Source: Aliishimia sp963922415
GTDB taxonomy: Bacteria; Pseudomonadota; Alphaproteobacteria; Rhodobacterales; Rhodobacteraceae
DNA length: 64,000 bases
NCBI GenBank assembly: GCA_963922415.1
Contig: CAWUIP010000002.1
Coordinates: forward strand, 34,924-98,923
Direction of reading: 5' to 3'
Every line of letters begins with the position of its first letter. The stretch's first letter is position 1. The notes beneath the pieces were generated by a model. The model searched no databases and was not told the DNA's origin. It saw nothing but the letters and a program-made list of their open reading frames with translations. Of this stretch, positions 53,931-62,248 are shown piece after piece. The translations under genes were made by a program, and so were the position numbers.

Positions 53931-55192
53931 GCTTGCTGTTGGGGGCCGTCGCCGACGACTTTACTGGGGCCACGGATCTTGCAAACACGCTGGTGGCGGG
54001 CGGATTGCGGACTGTGCAACTGATCGGCGTGCCACATGTGGACACAGATGTGGGCGACGCAGAGGCAGTGGTCGTGGCGTTAAAGTCGCGCACGGCACCC
54101 GTGGCGCAAGCGGTGTCAGAAAGCCTCTCGGCGACCGATTGGCTGCGCGCGCGCGGTGCGCGCCAGGTTCTGTCGAAGTATTGCTCGACCTTCGATTCCA
54201 CCGAAGACGGCAATATTGGTCCGATCGCAGACGCGATGCTGGCGCGACTTGATGCGGATTTCGCCTTGGTTTGCCCGGCGTTTCCCGGCGCAGGTCGGAC
54301 GATTTATCAGGGGCAGCTTTTCGTTTTGGACAAGCTCTTGGCCGAAAGCCCGATGAAGGATCATCCGCTCACCCCGATGCGCGACAGCGATCTGATGCGC
54401 TTGATGGCGGCCCAGTCGCAGCACGCTGTGGGTCTGATCGACCACAAGACGGTCGCAGCAGGGGCCGACGCGATCCGCGCGCGGATCGAGGTCCTCAAGG
54501 CCGAAGGGTACCGTTACGGCGTCATTGACGTGATTGATGACGCGGATCTGATGGTGATCGGCGCAGTGGCGAAAGAGCATGCGCTTGTCACGGGCGGCTC
54601 CGGCATCGCGGCAGGCTTGCCTGCCGCCTGGCGCGATCCCTGTTCCAGCGCGGATGTGCCCAAGCCCGAAATGCCCAAGCCCGGGGCAGGGCGCACGGTG
54701 ATCTTGGTCGGAAGCTGCTCTGCCGCGACGCGGGGACAGCTTGCGGAATTGCCCCAAGACTGGCCACGTCACCGCGTCACGGCGCAAGAGGCCGCATCCG
54801 ACGGCATGGCTCAGACCCTCTGTTCTTGGGTCTTAGAACAACCGGGCGATCTTCCGGTGGTCATCTATTCATCGGCCCCGCCCGAAGACGTGGCCGCGGT
54901 TCAAGCCGAGATGGGCGCCGATGTTGCAGGCACCGCAATTGAAGACATGATGGGCCGCATCGCTGCGTTCCTCGCGGGCCGGTATGTCAGCAAATTGATC
55001 GTGGCGGGTGGGGAAACCTCTGGCGCGGTGGTGTCCGCGCTTGGTGTCACGGCGCTGCGCATCGGCCCGCAAATCGCGCCGGGTGTGCCCTGGTGTGAAA
55101 CGCTCGACGGTCCAAAGCTTGCGCTGGCGCTCAAGTCCGGCAATTTCGGCGGGCCCACGTTCTTTGCCGACGCCCTGGAGTTGCTGGAATGA
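53927..55192 (+). CDS. otnK: Four-carbon acid sugar kinase, OtnK-like (DUF1537)
   Basis: A 421-residue kinase. It opens LLGAVADDFTGATDLANTLV with the substrate-domain Asp pair, has SKYCSTFDSTEDGNIGPIADA and PAFPGAGRTIYQGQLF, and ends in the nucleotide domain LIVAGGETSGAVVSALGV. In the published pathway OtnK phosphorylates 3-oxo-tetronate at C4. The gene overlaps the dehydrogenase stop by 4 bases and the aldolase start by 4 bases. Confidence 0.85.
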   Translation: MSLLLGAVADDFTGATDLANTLVAGGLRTVQLIGVPHVDTDVGDAEAVVVALKSRTAPVAQAVSESLSATDWLRARGARQVLSKYCSTFDSTEDGNIGPIADAMLARLDADFALVCPAFPGAGRTIYQGQLFVLDKLLAESPMKDHPLTPMRDSDLMRLMAAQSQHAVGLIDHKTVAAGADAIRARIEVLKAEGYRYGVIDVIDDADLMVIGAVAKEHALVTGGSGIAAGLPAAWRDPCSSADVPKPEMPKPGAGRTVILVGSCSAATRGQLAELPQDWPRHRVTAQEAASDGMAQTLCSWVLEQPGDLPVVIYSSAPPEDVAAVQAEMGADVAGTAIEDMMGRIAAFLAGRYVSKLIVAGGETSGAVVSALGVTALRIGPQIAPGVPWCETLDGPKLALALKSGNFGGPTFFADALELLE

Positions 55193-55833
55193 GCCCCGAG
55201 GCCGCATTGCGCGAAGAGTTTTGCCGCCTGGCGGCATCGATGTACCAGCGCGGGCTGACATTTGGGGCCTCTGGCAACCTCTCGGTGGCGCTGCCGGATG
55301 GCGGGTGGTTGATGACGCCCACGGGGTCCACCATGGGTGATCTGGACCCCGCGCGCTTGTCAAAACTGGCCCCCGATGGACGCCTGTTGGACGGCGACAA
55401 GCCGACCAAAGAGAGCTTTCTGCATTCGGTCTTTTACCGCCAGCGCCCAAAGGTCGGCGCGGTGGTTCATCTGCATTCAACTTATTCGGTCGCCGTGTCA
55501 TGCATGGACGGCCTCGACCCGCAGGACGTGCTTCCGCCACTCACACCGTATTACGTCATGCGGGTCGGAAAATTGCCGCTGGTGCCCTACTACCCGCCGG
55601 GTGACACCGCGTTGGCCGAGGCGGTGGCGGCGCTGGCCGTAGATCATCACGCGGTGCTCTTGGCCAATCATGGCCCGGTCATTGCCGGCAAGTCGTTGCG
55701 CGAAGCGGTCTATGCCGCCGAAGAGTTGGAAGAAACGGCCAAGCTCTTTGTGTTGCTGCAAGGCCAGCGGACGCGGCCCCTGTCGGCGGCAGAGGTTTAT
55801 GAATTGCACACCCGTTTCCCAAGCGAGGTTTAG
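55189..55833 (+). CDS. otnC: 3-oxo-tetronate 4-phosphate decarboxylase, OtnC-like (class II aldolase fold)
   Basis: A 214-residue class II aldolase/adducin domain. The zinc ligands are VVHLHSTYS (HxH) and VLLANHGPVIAG (late His), and GASGNLSVALPDGGWLMTPTG is the phosphate-binding N-terminal region. In tetronate catabolism OtnC decarboxylates 3-oxo-tetronate 4-phosphate to dihydroxyacetone phosphate. The neighbouring kinase makes this much likelier than an aldolase of sugar phosphates. Confidence 0.85.
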   Translation: MSPEAALREEFCRLAASMYQRGLTFGASGNLSVALPDGGWLMTPTGSTMGDLDPARLSKLAPDGRLLDGDKPTKESFLHSVFYRQRPKVGAVVHLHSTYSVAVSCMDGLDPQDVLPPLTPYYVMRVGKLPLVPYYPPGDTALAEAVAALAVDHHAVLLANHGPVIAGKSLREAVYAAEELEETAKLFVLLQGQRTRPLSAAEVYELHTRFPSEV

Positions 55834-56859
55834 GTGTTCAAGGTCGCGATCATCGGATTGGGCTATTTCAGCCAGTTTCACCTCGCCTCATGGCGCGAGA
55901 TGGCCGGGTGCCACATCGTCGGCGCCACCGACTTGGATGCGGCGCGGCGCGACTGGGCACGGGCCGAATTCGGCGTGGACGTTTACGAAACGCGCACCGC
56001 ACTTTTGGCGCAAGGCCCTGATATCGTGGATATCGTGGCCCCACCCCCGGCACATGCAAACCTCATCCGCGCGGCCCTAGCGAAGGGTCGCACGATCATC
56101 TGTCAAAAGCCCTTTTGCACCTCGGCCAGGGAAGCCTCGGAGATCGCAAAAGAGGCCGCCGCCGCTGGCACGCGCATTGTAGTGCATGAAAATTTCCGGT
56201 TTCAACCCTGGCATCGGACCATCAAGTCGGTCTTGGACACGGACCGTCTGGGCGATATCTATGGCGCGCGCTTTGCCCTGCGGCCCGGCGATGGGCGCGG
56301 ACCGGATGCCTACCTTGCCCGCCAACCGACGTTTCAAAAGATGCAGCGCTTCTTGATCCACGAAACCGGCGTGCACTTTATCGATCTCTTTCGCTGGTTC
56401 TTTGGGCCTGTGACAGCGGTCTATGCCGACTTGCGCCAGCTTAACCCGGTGATCGCGGGCGAGGATGCAGGTCTTTTGGTGCTGGACCATGAAGGCGGCG
56501 TACGCAGCCAGTTTGATGGCAATCGCCTGAGCGATCACGTCACCGATCAACCCCGCCGTACGATGGGCGAGTTGGAGATTGAAGGCAGCGGTGGAACACT
56601 GTCGCTGACCGGGGACGGTCGGGTGTGGTTCCGCGCCTTTGACGCGCAATCCGCCGAAGAAATGCCCCTGACCGCACCTGTAGATGAAACGCGCTTTGGC
56701 GGTGGCTGCGTGAACGCGTTGAACGAACATGTCGTCGCCGCCTTGGAGGGCCGCGCCGCGTTTGAGAACGAAGTGGACGACTACCTGCCTGTCATCGCGG
56801 TGACGGACTTGGCCTATGCCTCTGACGCGGCAGGACAAAAGATGAAAGTGATGCGCTGA
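55834..56859 (+). CDS. Gfo/Idh/MocA family NAD(P)-dependent oxidoreductase
   Basis: A 341-residue dehydrogenase starting at GTG 55834, directly after the otnC stop. Rossmann opening KVAIIGLGYFSQFHLASWREM, ICQKPFC (the EKP-type motif, Glu replaced by Gln) and FLIHETGVHFIDLFRWFFG with the catalytic His. The family oxidises sugars, inositols and sugar acids. In this operon it could supply a second oxidation step or handle a stereoisomer or lactone of the acid sugar. Confidence 0.88.
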   Translation: MFKVAIIGLGYFSQFHLASWREMAGCHIVGATDLDAARRDWARAEFGVDVYETRTALLAQGPDIVDIVAPPPAHANLIRAALAKGRTIICQKPFCTSAREASEIAKEAAAAGTRIVVHENFRFQPWHRTIKSVLDTDRLGDIYGARFALRPGDGRGPDAYLARQPTFQKMQRFLIHETGVHFIDLFRWFFGPVTAVYADLRQLNPVIAGEDAGLLVLDHEGGVRSQFDGNRLSDHVTDQPRRTMGELEIEGSGGTLSLTGDGRVWFRAFDAQSAEEMPLTAPVDETRFGGGCVNALNEHVVAALEGRAAFENEVDDYLPVIAVTDLAYASDAAGQKMKVMR

Positions 56860-57146
56860 TGTTTGTGGTCTATGTTGATCTGACGATCCGGCCAGAGGAC
56901 CTTGAGACGTTCTTGCCGCTGATGCGGGCGAACGCGAAAGCCAGCCTAGAGACCGAACCAGGGTGCCGCCAGTTTGATGTCATAGGCGTGAGCGGCGCGC
57001 CCACCGAATTCATGCTGTATGAGCTTTACGACGACAAAGCGGCCTTCGACGCGCATCTGAAAACACAGCACTTCTTGGAGTTTGACGCAAAAGTTGCAGA
57101 CATGGTGACACATAAGGCCGTGCGCACTGGGACGGTTATAGCGTGA
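56859..57146 (+). CDS. Antibiotic biosynthesis monooxygenase-domain (ABM) protein
   Basis: A 95-residue protein of the dimeric alpha/beta-barrel ABM family, starting within the preceding stop (TGATG). The core is FVVYVDLTIRPEDLETFLPLMRANAKASLETEPGCRQFDVIG and FMLYELYDDKAAFDAHLKTQHF. Members such as LsrG and YgiN act on small sugar-derived or quinone molecules. The role here is unclear, perhaps isomerisation of an unstable oxo-acid. Confidence 0.85.
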   Translation: MFVVYVDLTIRPEDLETFLPLMRANAKASLETEPGCRQFDVIGVSGAPTEFMLYELYDDKAAFDAHLKTQHFLEFDAKVADMVTHKAVRTGTVIA

Positions 57147-57167
57147 GGAAAAGGCCCGAAAACAGCG

Positions 57168-57191
57168 CTGCCCTTGGCAGGGTCACTTTTT
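57168..57191 (+). terminator. Possible weak terminator after the catabolic genes
   Basis: Arms CTGCC and GGCAG around a 3-base loop, then GGTCACTTTTT. The stem is short, so it is only a partial stop before the TRAP genes. Confidence 0.35.
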
Positions 57192-57255
57192 GGGATAGTA
57201 TCATGGCAAAGAATTGGGGGGATCGCAGAACAAAATCTGCACGGAGCGGTTTGAA

Positions 57256-57284
57256 CACATTAAAAAATGTGATAACGCATACAT
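57256..57284. promoter_or_regulatory. Palindromic operator candidates upstream of the TRAP genes
   Basis: CACATT-AAAA-AATGTG is a perfect inverted repeat at 57256-57271. Overlapping it, ATGTGATAACGCATACAT (57267-57284) has ATGT/ACAT arms and, in reverse, matches the site upstream of gntR at about 11 of 14 positions. This fits binding of a GntR/FCD dimer in front of the binding-protein gene. Confidence 0.45.
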
Positions 57285-57322
57285 TATAAAATCCATCATC
57301 AGAACCATAGGGAGGAAACCTG

Positions 57323-58348
57323 ATGAAAAAACTAATCGCAGCCGCCGCGCTGTCGGCATTGGCCAGTACGGCTGTCGCTGACAAAGTGACGTTGAACATG
57401 CCGTCAACGTTCCCAGGCTCGCTGATCCAGTTGGGTCAGGCTGGGGTGAAGCTGGCGGAAACGCTGAACACCATCTCGGGCGGCGATATCAACGTGAAGT
57501 TCTTCGAACCAAACGCGCTCGTGCCACCGCTGGAAATCTACGACAACGTCTCCAACGGCTCCATCGATGCGGGCTGGTCGGTTCCAGGTTATTGGGGCTC
57601 CAAGAACTCTGCCTATAACCTCTTTGCGGCGGTGCCTTTCGGTCCGTCCGCAGGTGAGTACCTTGCATGGCACTGGTACGCAGGCGGCGAAGAGATGATG
57701 AACGAAATCTACAACCGCGACGGCATCCAGTCGCTGGTCTGTGGCGTCATTGCGCCGGAAGCGTCCGGCTGGTTCCGCAAGGAAATCAACTCGCCAGAGG
57801 ATCTTAAGGGCCTGAAAATGCGCTTCTTCGGCCTGGGCGCGAAGGTGATGCAGAAGCTGGGCGTGGACACGCAGCTCCTCGCCGGTGGCGACATCTATCC
57901 TGCGCTAGAGCGTGGCACCATCGACGCCACCGAGTTCTCGATGCCCGCCATCGACCAGAACTTGGGCTTCTACAACATCGCCAAGCACTACTACTTCCCC
58001 GGTTGGCACCAGCAGTCCACGATCCAGGAGCTGCTGATCTCGAAGTCGAAGTGGGACGGCATGACCGACGCGCAACGCGCGATGATCTCCACCGCGTGCC
58101 GCGCGAACACCGCGACACAGTTGGCCGAGGGTGAAGCCATCCAAGGTAAAGCGCTGGCCGAAATGCAAGCCAACGGCGTGACCATCCACAAGTGGCCAGA
58201 TGAAATGCTGGACACGTTCCGGGGCGCCTGGGACGAAGTTGTAGCCGAAGAGATCGCCGCTAACCCAGACTTCAAGAACGTGTGGGACAGCATGCAAGAG
58301 TTCCGCGCCGAGTATGCGGCATGGAAAGATCTGGGCTATCTGAAATAA
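57323..58348 (+). CDS. dctP: TRAP transporter substrate-binding protein (DctP)
   Basis: A 341-residue periplasmic solute receptor with a signal peptide (cleaved near residue 19, AVA) and GGGAGG ribosome site. It has the DctP hallmarks: SPEDLKGLKMRFFGLGAKVMQKLGV, with the carboxylate-binding Arg, and GGDIYPALERGTIDATEFSMPAID. The DIDAGW/GYWGSKNSAYN part resembles TakP-like receptors of oxoacids. Ligand is probably a sugar acid in view of the adjacent kinase and decarboxylase. Confidence 0.93.
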   Translation: MKKLIAAAALSALASTAVADKVTLNMPSTFPGSLIQLGQAGVKLAETLNTISGGDINVKFFEPNALVPPLEIYDNVSNGSIDAGWSVPGYWGSKNSAYNLFAAVPFGPSAGEYLAWHWYAGGEEMMNEIYNRDGIQSLVCGVIAPEASGWFRKEINSPEDLKGLKMRFFGLGAKVMQKLGVDTQLLAGGDIYPALERGTIDATEFSMPAIDQNLGFYNIAKHYYFPGWHQQSTIQELLISKSKWDGMTDAQRAMISTACRANTATQLAEGEAIQGKALAEMQANGVTIHKWPDEMLDTFRGAWDEVVAEEIAANPDFKNVWDSMQEFRAEYAAWKDLGYLK

Positions 58349-58366
58349 GCCTTTGACACCCGAAGG

Positions 58367-58399
58367 CGGGCCTGGTGATGATCGCCGGGCCCGTTTTTT
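58367..58399 (+). terminator. Intrinsic terminator between dctP and dctQ
   Basis: A 12-pair stem from CGGGCCTGGTGA and TCGCCGGGCCCG, with two wobble pairs and a TGA loop, is followed by six T. It should let the binding protein be made in excess over the two membrane subunits by partial readthrough. Confidence 0.85.
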
Positions 58400-58440
58400 C
58401 ATAATAATATCGGGCAGGGAACAGGGGAGGAGTGTTCGCC

Positions 58441-59004
58441 ATGCAAGGGTTGCTGGGGCTATCCCGCGCCATAGACCGGCTGGTGTCGTTTTTCGCGACC
58501 ATTGGCGGTTGGCTTGGGTTCGCGCTGGTGGTTGTCGTCTGTTACGACGTGATCACGCGCTATTTCGGAGTGCCAAAGCCCGCGGGGCTGAACTCCACCA
58601 TGATCCAAGAGTTTGAATATTGGCTGCACTCTGGTCTGATCGTCTTTGCGATTGGCTACGCCTATACCAAGAACGCGCATGTGCGGATCGATCTGCTGCG
58701 CGAGAATTTTTCAAACAAAACCAAACACCTGATCGAGATCATTGGAATCACGATCGCGCTGATCCCCTATTCGGCGATTGGCCTTTACCTCAGCTGGCCC
58801 TTCGTGCGGCAGTCTTTCCTGTCGGGCGAGATTTCGAAGTCGCAGACGGGCCTGTCGAACCTGTGGATCGTCAAGGCCGGGCTGATCGCGCTCTTTGTGC
58901 TGCTGTTGCTGGCGGCCATTTCGCAACTGATCAAGTCCGTCGCGGGGTACCTGGAATACGTGCATCCCGAAGATGAAGAAGAGCTGTTGGGAGGCGGTCA
59001 CTGA
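58441..59004 (+). CDS. dctQ: TRAP transporter small permease subunit (DctQ)
   Basis: A 187-residue membrane protein with four helices. ATG 58441 lies 10 bases after GGGGAGG; the GTG at 58432 is too close to it. It has VVVVCYDVITRYFGVPKPAGLNST and the central HVRIDLLRENF region of DctQ. It overlaps the dctM start by one base. Confidence 0.9.
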   Translation: MQGLLGLSRAIDRLVSFFATIGGWLGFALVVVVCYDVITRYFGVPKPAGLNSTMIQEFEYWLHSGLIVFAIGYAYTKNAHVRIDLLRENFSNKTKHLIEIIGITIALIPYSAIGLYLSWPFVRQSFLSGEISKSQTGLSNLWIVKAGLIALFVLLLLAAISQLIKSVAGYLEYVHPEDEEELLGGGH

Positions 59005-60440
59005 TGTTTGCCGAATACCTTCCGATCTTTATGTTCGTGGCCCTGGGGCTGCTTCTTTTCACTGGCTTTCCGGTCGCGTTCATCTTGGGCGGCGTGGGTC
59101 TGGCCTTTGCCTTCATCGGCATGGCGCTGGGCGAGTTTCAGTTCATCTTCTTGAAGCTGCTGCCGTCTCGCATCTTTGGCGGGGTGATGGAGAATTTGAT
59201 CCTCACCGCGATTCCGATGTTCATCTTTATGGGCACGATGTTGGAGCGGTCAGGCATCGCGCGCGATCTCTTGAACTGCCTACAGGTGCTGTTGCGCCGT
59301 GTGCCCGGCGGTCTGGCCCTGGCCGTGACGCTGATGGGCACAATCCTGGCGGCGACCACGGGCATCATTGGCGCTTCGGTCATCATGATGAGCCTGCTGG
59401 CGCTGCCAGTGATGATTGGCCGGAACTACAACCATGAACTGGCCACAGGCACCATCGCGGCCTCGGGCACATTGGGTATCCTGATCCCGCCGTCGATCAT
59501 GCTTGTGATTATGGCGGACCTTCTCAGCCGGTCTGTTGGCAACCTCTTTGTGGCTGCGGTCTTTCCGGGGCTTCTTCTGGCCTCACTCTACATCGCTTAC
59601 ATCGTCATCCGGTGTTCGATAAACCCAAGCCTTGCGCCCAAGTTAGAGGACAACGTGGGCCCCGAAACGACCCTGGGCTATATCGGAATGATCCTGCGCA
59701 GCTTTGTGCCGCCTGTTGTTCTGATTGGTCTGGTCTTGGGCTCCATCCTAGGCGGCTTTGCAACCCCGACCGAGGCAGCGGGCGTGGGCGCGATGGGCGC
59801 GGTTTTGCTGGGTGTCATCAACCTGGTGATCTTGCCTGCGTTGGGCGTTAAAGAATTCACCTTGGATCAGCCGGGCCAAGACACCGTGTCCGAACCAACG
59901 GGCATTTTGGTCTTCTTCCGCACGCTGGCGGACGTGGTTGACCGCACGATGCGCACCAATGCGATGATCTTCGGGATCTTCTTGGGGGCCACGCTCTTTT
60001 CGGCAGTGTTCCGGTTTTTGGGCGGGGACGAGATCGTGCAAAGCTGGGTTGGCGATGTGGGCGCGTGGCGGGTGCTGATCACCGTCTTGGTGATCGTGTT
60101 TATCCTGGGCTTCTTCTTTGACTGGATCGAGATCACATTGATCGTTCTGCCGGTCTTCGCGCCCATCATCGCGACGCTCGACTTCGGCGATCACGTGGAC
60201 AAGTTCGAGGTGACCTATTGGTTCGCAATCCTTTTGGCGGTGAACCTGCAGACCTCGTTCCTGACGCCACCCTTCGGCTTTGCGCTCTTCTATATGAAGG
60301 CCGTAGCCCCGAAAGAGGTGAAGATCCAAGAGATCTATCGCGGCATCATCCCCTTCGTGCTGTTGCAGTTGATCGGGTTGAGCTTGGTGATCGCCTATCC
60401 GGACATCGCGCTGTGGTTGCCAAGGGTGCTTTTGGATTAG
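59004..60440 (+). CDS. dctM: TRAP transporter large permease subunit (DctM)
   Basis: A 478-residue sodium-driven transport subunit with about 12 helices. It has the DctM pattern FPVAFILGGVGLAFAFIG, AIPMFIFMGTMLERSGIA, TIAASGTLGILIPPSIMLVI, GFATPTEAAGVGAMGA and NLQTSFLTPPFGFALFY. It ends 20 bases before a bidirectional terminator shared with the convergent flotillin gene. A ~25-residue polar loop (KEFTLDQPGQDTVSEP) between repeats is longer than usual. Confidence 0.95.
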   Translation: MFAEYLPIFMFVALGLLLFTGFPVAFILGGVGLAFAFIGMALGEFQFIFLKLLPSRIFGGVMENLILTAIPMFIFMGTMLERSGIARDLLNCLQVLLRRVPGGLALAVTLMGTILAATTGIIGASVIMMSLLALPVMIGRNYNHELATGTIAASGTLGILIPPSIMLVIMADLLSRSVGNLFVAAVFPGLLLASLYIAYIVIRCSINPSLAPKLEDNVGPETTLGYIGMILRSFVPPVVLIGLVLGSILGGFATPTEAAGVGAMGAVLLGVINLVILPALGVKEFTLDQPGQDTVSEPTGILVFFRTLADVVDRTMRTNAMIFGIFLGATLFSAVFRFLGGDEIVQSWVGDVGAWRVLITVLVIVFILGFFFDWIEITLIVLPVFAPIIATLDFGDHVDKFEVTYWFAILLAVNLQTSFLTPPFGFALFYMKAVAPKEVKIQEIYRGIIPFVLLQLIGLSLVIAYPDIALWLPRVLLD

Positions 60441-60460
60441 CGACCAACCCAGAAAGTAAA

Positions 60461-60490
60461 AAAGCGCCCGGGGCTGACCTCGGGCGCTTT
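60461..60490. terminator. Bidirectional intrinsic terminator between dctM and flotillin genes
   Basis: Perfect 10-base arms AAAGCGCCCG and CGGGCGCTTT with a 10-base loop. The A and T runs flanking the GC stem serve both strands. It lies 5 bases from the flotillin stop. Confidence 0.88.
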
Positions 60491-60495
60491 CGCGT

Positions 60496-62172
60496 TTAAT
60501 TGACCGTCTTGTTGGGCGCGTCTTCTTCCGGCGCTTCAATGGCCGCAGGCTTGTCTTGAAGCCCGCCCGAGGTTGCCGCCGCAATCCCGTTCTCCATCGA
60601 CAGGCCCAACTCCTGGCCCAGTTTCTGAAGCGCGGGCATCTGCACCGCCATGCCCAGGATGGAATCGAGCGCTTGATTGACCACGGGCTTGTCGCCTGCC
60701 GCACCGTCGCCGCCGGCAGCACCCCCGCCAGCGCCCAAACCGCTGACCTGGTGGATCTTGATCGAGTCGATCTTTTCGGCCGGTTTGACCATTTGCGCCA
60801 CGATCTCTGGCATCGCTTCCAACCGGGCGAGCGCCACTTTCATGTCAATGATCGCCTCAGACAGCGCGTTTTCCGCATCCGTGATCGCGCGGCGGCCCTC
60901 CGCCTCGGCCAGAAGGTCGGCCTTTTTCGCTTCGGCCTGAATGGTCAGCGCGTCGGCAGAGGCCTGTGCCTCTTCGCGGGTTGCGTCGGCCCGGTCTTGG
61001 GCCGCATCCTTATGGGCCTGCGCCTCCAGCCGGACTTTGGTCGCCTCGCGCTCGGCTTCCCGTGCCGCCTCAATCAGCGCGATTTGCTTGGACCGCTCCG
61101 CCTCGGCCACGGACTTAGCCGTGACAACCGCCTCCATCGCTTTGGTGGCTTCGGCCCGGGCGAGGTCGGCGGATGCGCGCGCGCGGCTTTCCTCTTCGGA
61201 CTTTTGGGCGATGATGATCGCACGCTCTTGGTCGGCCACTTCTAGCTCGCGCTCTTTCGTGATCTCGGCCTCGCGGATCTTGCGCTCGCGCTCAATCTCG
61301 GCGGCGCGGATCGCCTCTTCGCGCGCGATGCGGGCCTTTTCGGACAACTGCTCGGCCTCTTGCTGCTCTTGCGCGATTTGCGATTGCTGCTTGGCGCGCA
61401 GGGTTTCGACCTCTTGCACCTGGGCGATCTTCGCTTCCTGCTCGTCACGCTCGATCTGCAGCTTCAGCCGTTCGGCTTCCATCGCGGCGCGGCGCACGGC
61501 CACATCGGCATCCGCATCAATCTGCGCGCGCTCTTTCTTCGAGGTCGAAATCACCTCCGCCAGCTTACGCATCCCCACTGCGTTAAAGGCGTTGTTTTCA
61601 TCCAGCGCGTCGAATGGCGTCTGGTCGAGCGCGGTCAGCGAGACCGACTCCAATTCTAACCCGTTCTTCAACAGATCCTCGGACACCGCGTTCTGCACCT
61701 CTTGGACAAACTCGGCGCGGTTCTCGTGCAACTCGTCCATGGTCATCTGTGCCGCAACAGCGCGCAAGCCGTCGACAAGCTTACCTTCGATCATCTCGCG
61801 CAACTGGTCGACATAGAACGTGCGATCGCCCAGCGTTTGCGCGGCCCGGCTGATGCCTTCGATGGTCGCGTTCACCGACACGTAGAACTCGACCCCCACA
61901 TCAACCCGCATCCGGTCTTTGGTGATCAAAGCCGCGTCGGCGGCCCGCGAGACTTCCAGACGCAGCGTCTTCATGTTGACCGGGCTGACCTCGTGCATCA
62001 GCGGCACAACGACCGTCCAGCCGTCCATAATCACTTTCTTCCCGCCCGCCCCGGTGCGCACCAGGCTGACTTCCCGCGTGGTGCGCCGGTAAAGACGGCC
62101 AATGACCAGGCCCAAAAGAACAAGGAACGCAAGACCTGCGCCGACGATGATTAGATAATCTTGATAAGGCAT
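60496..62172 (-). CDS. Flotillin/SPFH-family membrane protein (YqiK-like)
   Basis: A 558-residue protein starting at ATG 62172, which follows AAGGGGAC. One N-terminal membrane helix (about 7-27), an SPFH/Band 7 domain (about 30-230, VDVGVEFYVSVNATIEGISRAAQTLGDRTFYVDQLREMIEGKLVDGLRAVAAQM), a long charged coiled coil (about 220-450, rich in Glu, Ala, Arg, Lys) and a Gly/Ala-rich tail. Flotillins scaffold membrane microdomains. The following gene is YqiJ-like, as in the E. coli yqiJK pair. Confidence 0.92.
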   Translation of the reverse strand: MPYQDYLIIVGAGLAFLVLLGLVIGRLYRRTTREVSLVRTGAGGKKVIMDGWTVVVPLMHEVSPVNMKTLRLEVSRAADAALITKDRMRVDVGVEFYVSVNATIEGISRAAQTLGDRTFYVDQLREMIEGKLVDGLRAVAAQMTMDELHENRAEFVQEVQNAVSEDLLKNGLELESVSLTALDQTPFDALDENNAFNAVGMRKLAEVISTSKKERAQIDADADVAVRRAAMEAERLKLQIERDEQEAKIAQVQEVETLRAKQQSQIAQEQQEAEQLSEKARIAREEAIRAAEIERERKIREAEITKERELEVADQERAIIIAQKSEEESRARASADLARAEATKAMEAVVTAKSVAEAERSKQIALIEAAREAEREATKVRLEAQAHKDAAQDRADATREEAQASADALTIQAEAKKADLLAEAEGRRAITDAENALSEAIIDMKVALARLEAMPEIVAQMVKPAEKIDSIKIHQVSGLGAGGGAAGGDGAAGDKPVVNQALDSILGMAVQMPALQKLGQELGLSMENGIAAATSGGLQDKPAAIEAPEEDAPNKTVN

Positions 62173-62248
62173 ACTGTCCCCTTCGTAGAAAATTGAGTTC
62201 ATGATAGTGAATGGCGCAGTGCGCGCCGGTGGGTGCGAGAGGCGCCGG

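Noticed and set aside
60941..61816. 291-codon Ser/Ala-rich open frame opposite the flotillin gene
   Set aside because: Mirror of the Glu/Ala/Arg coiled coil of the flotillin; no independent start signal.
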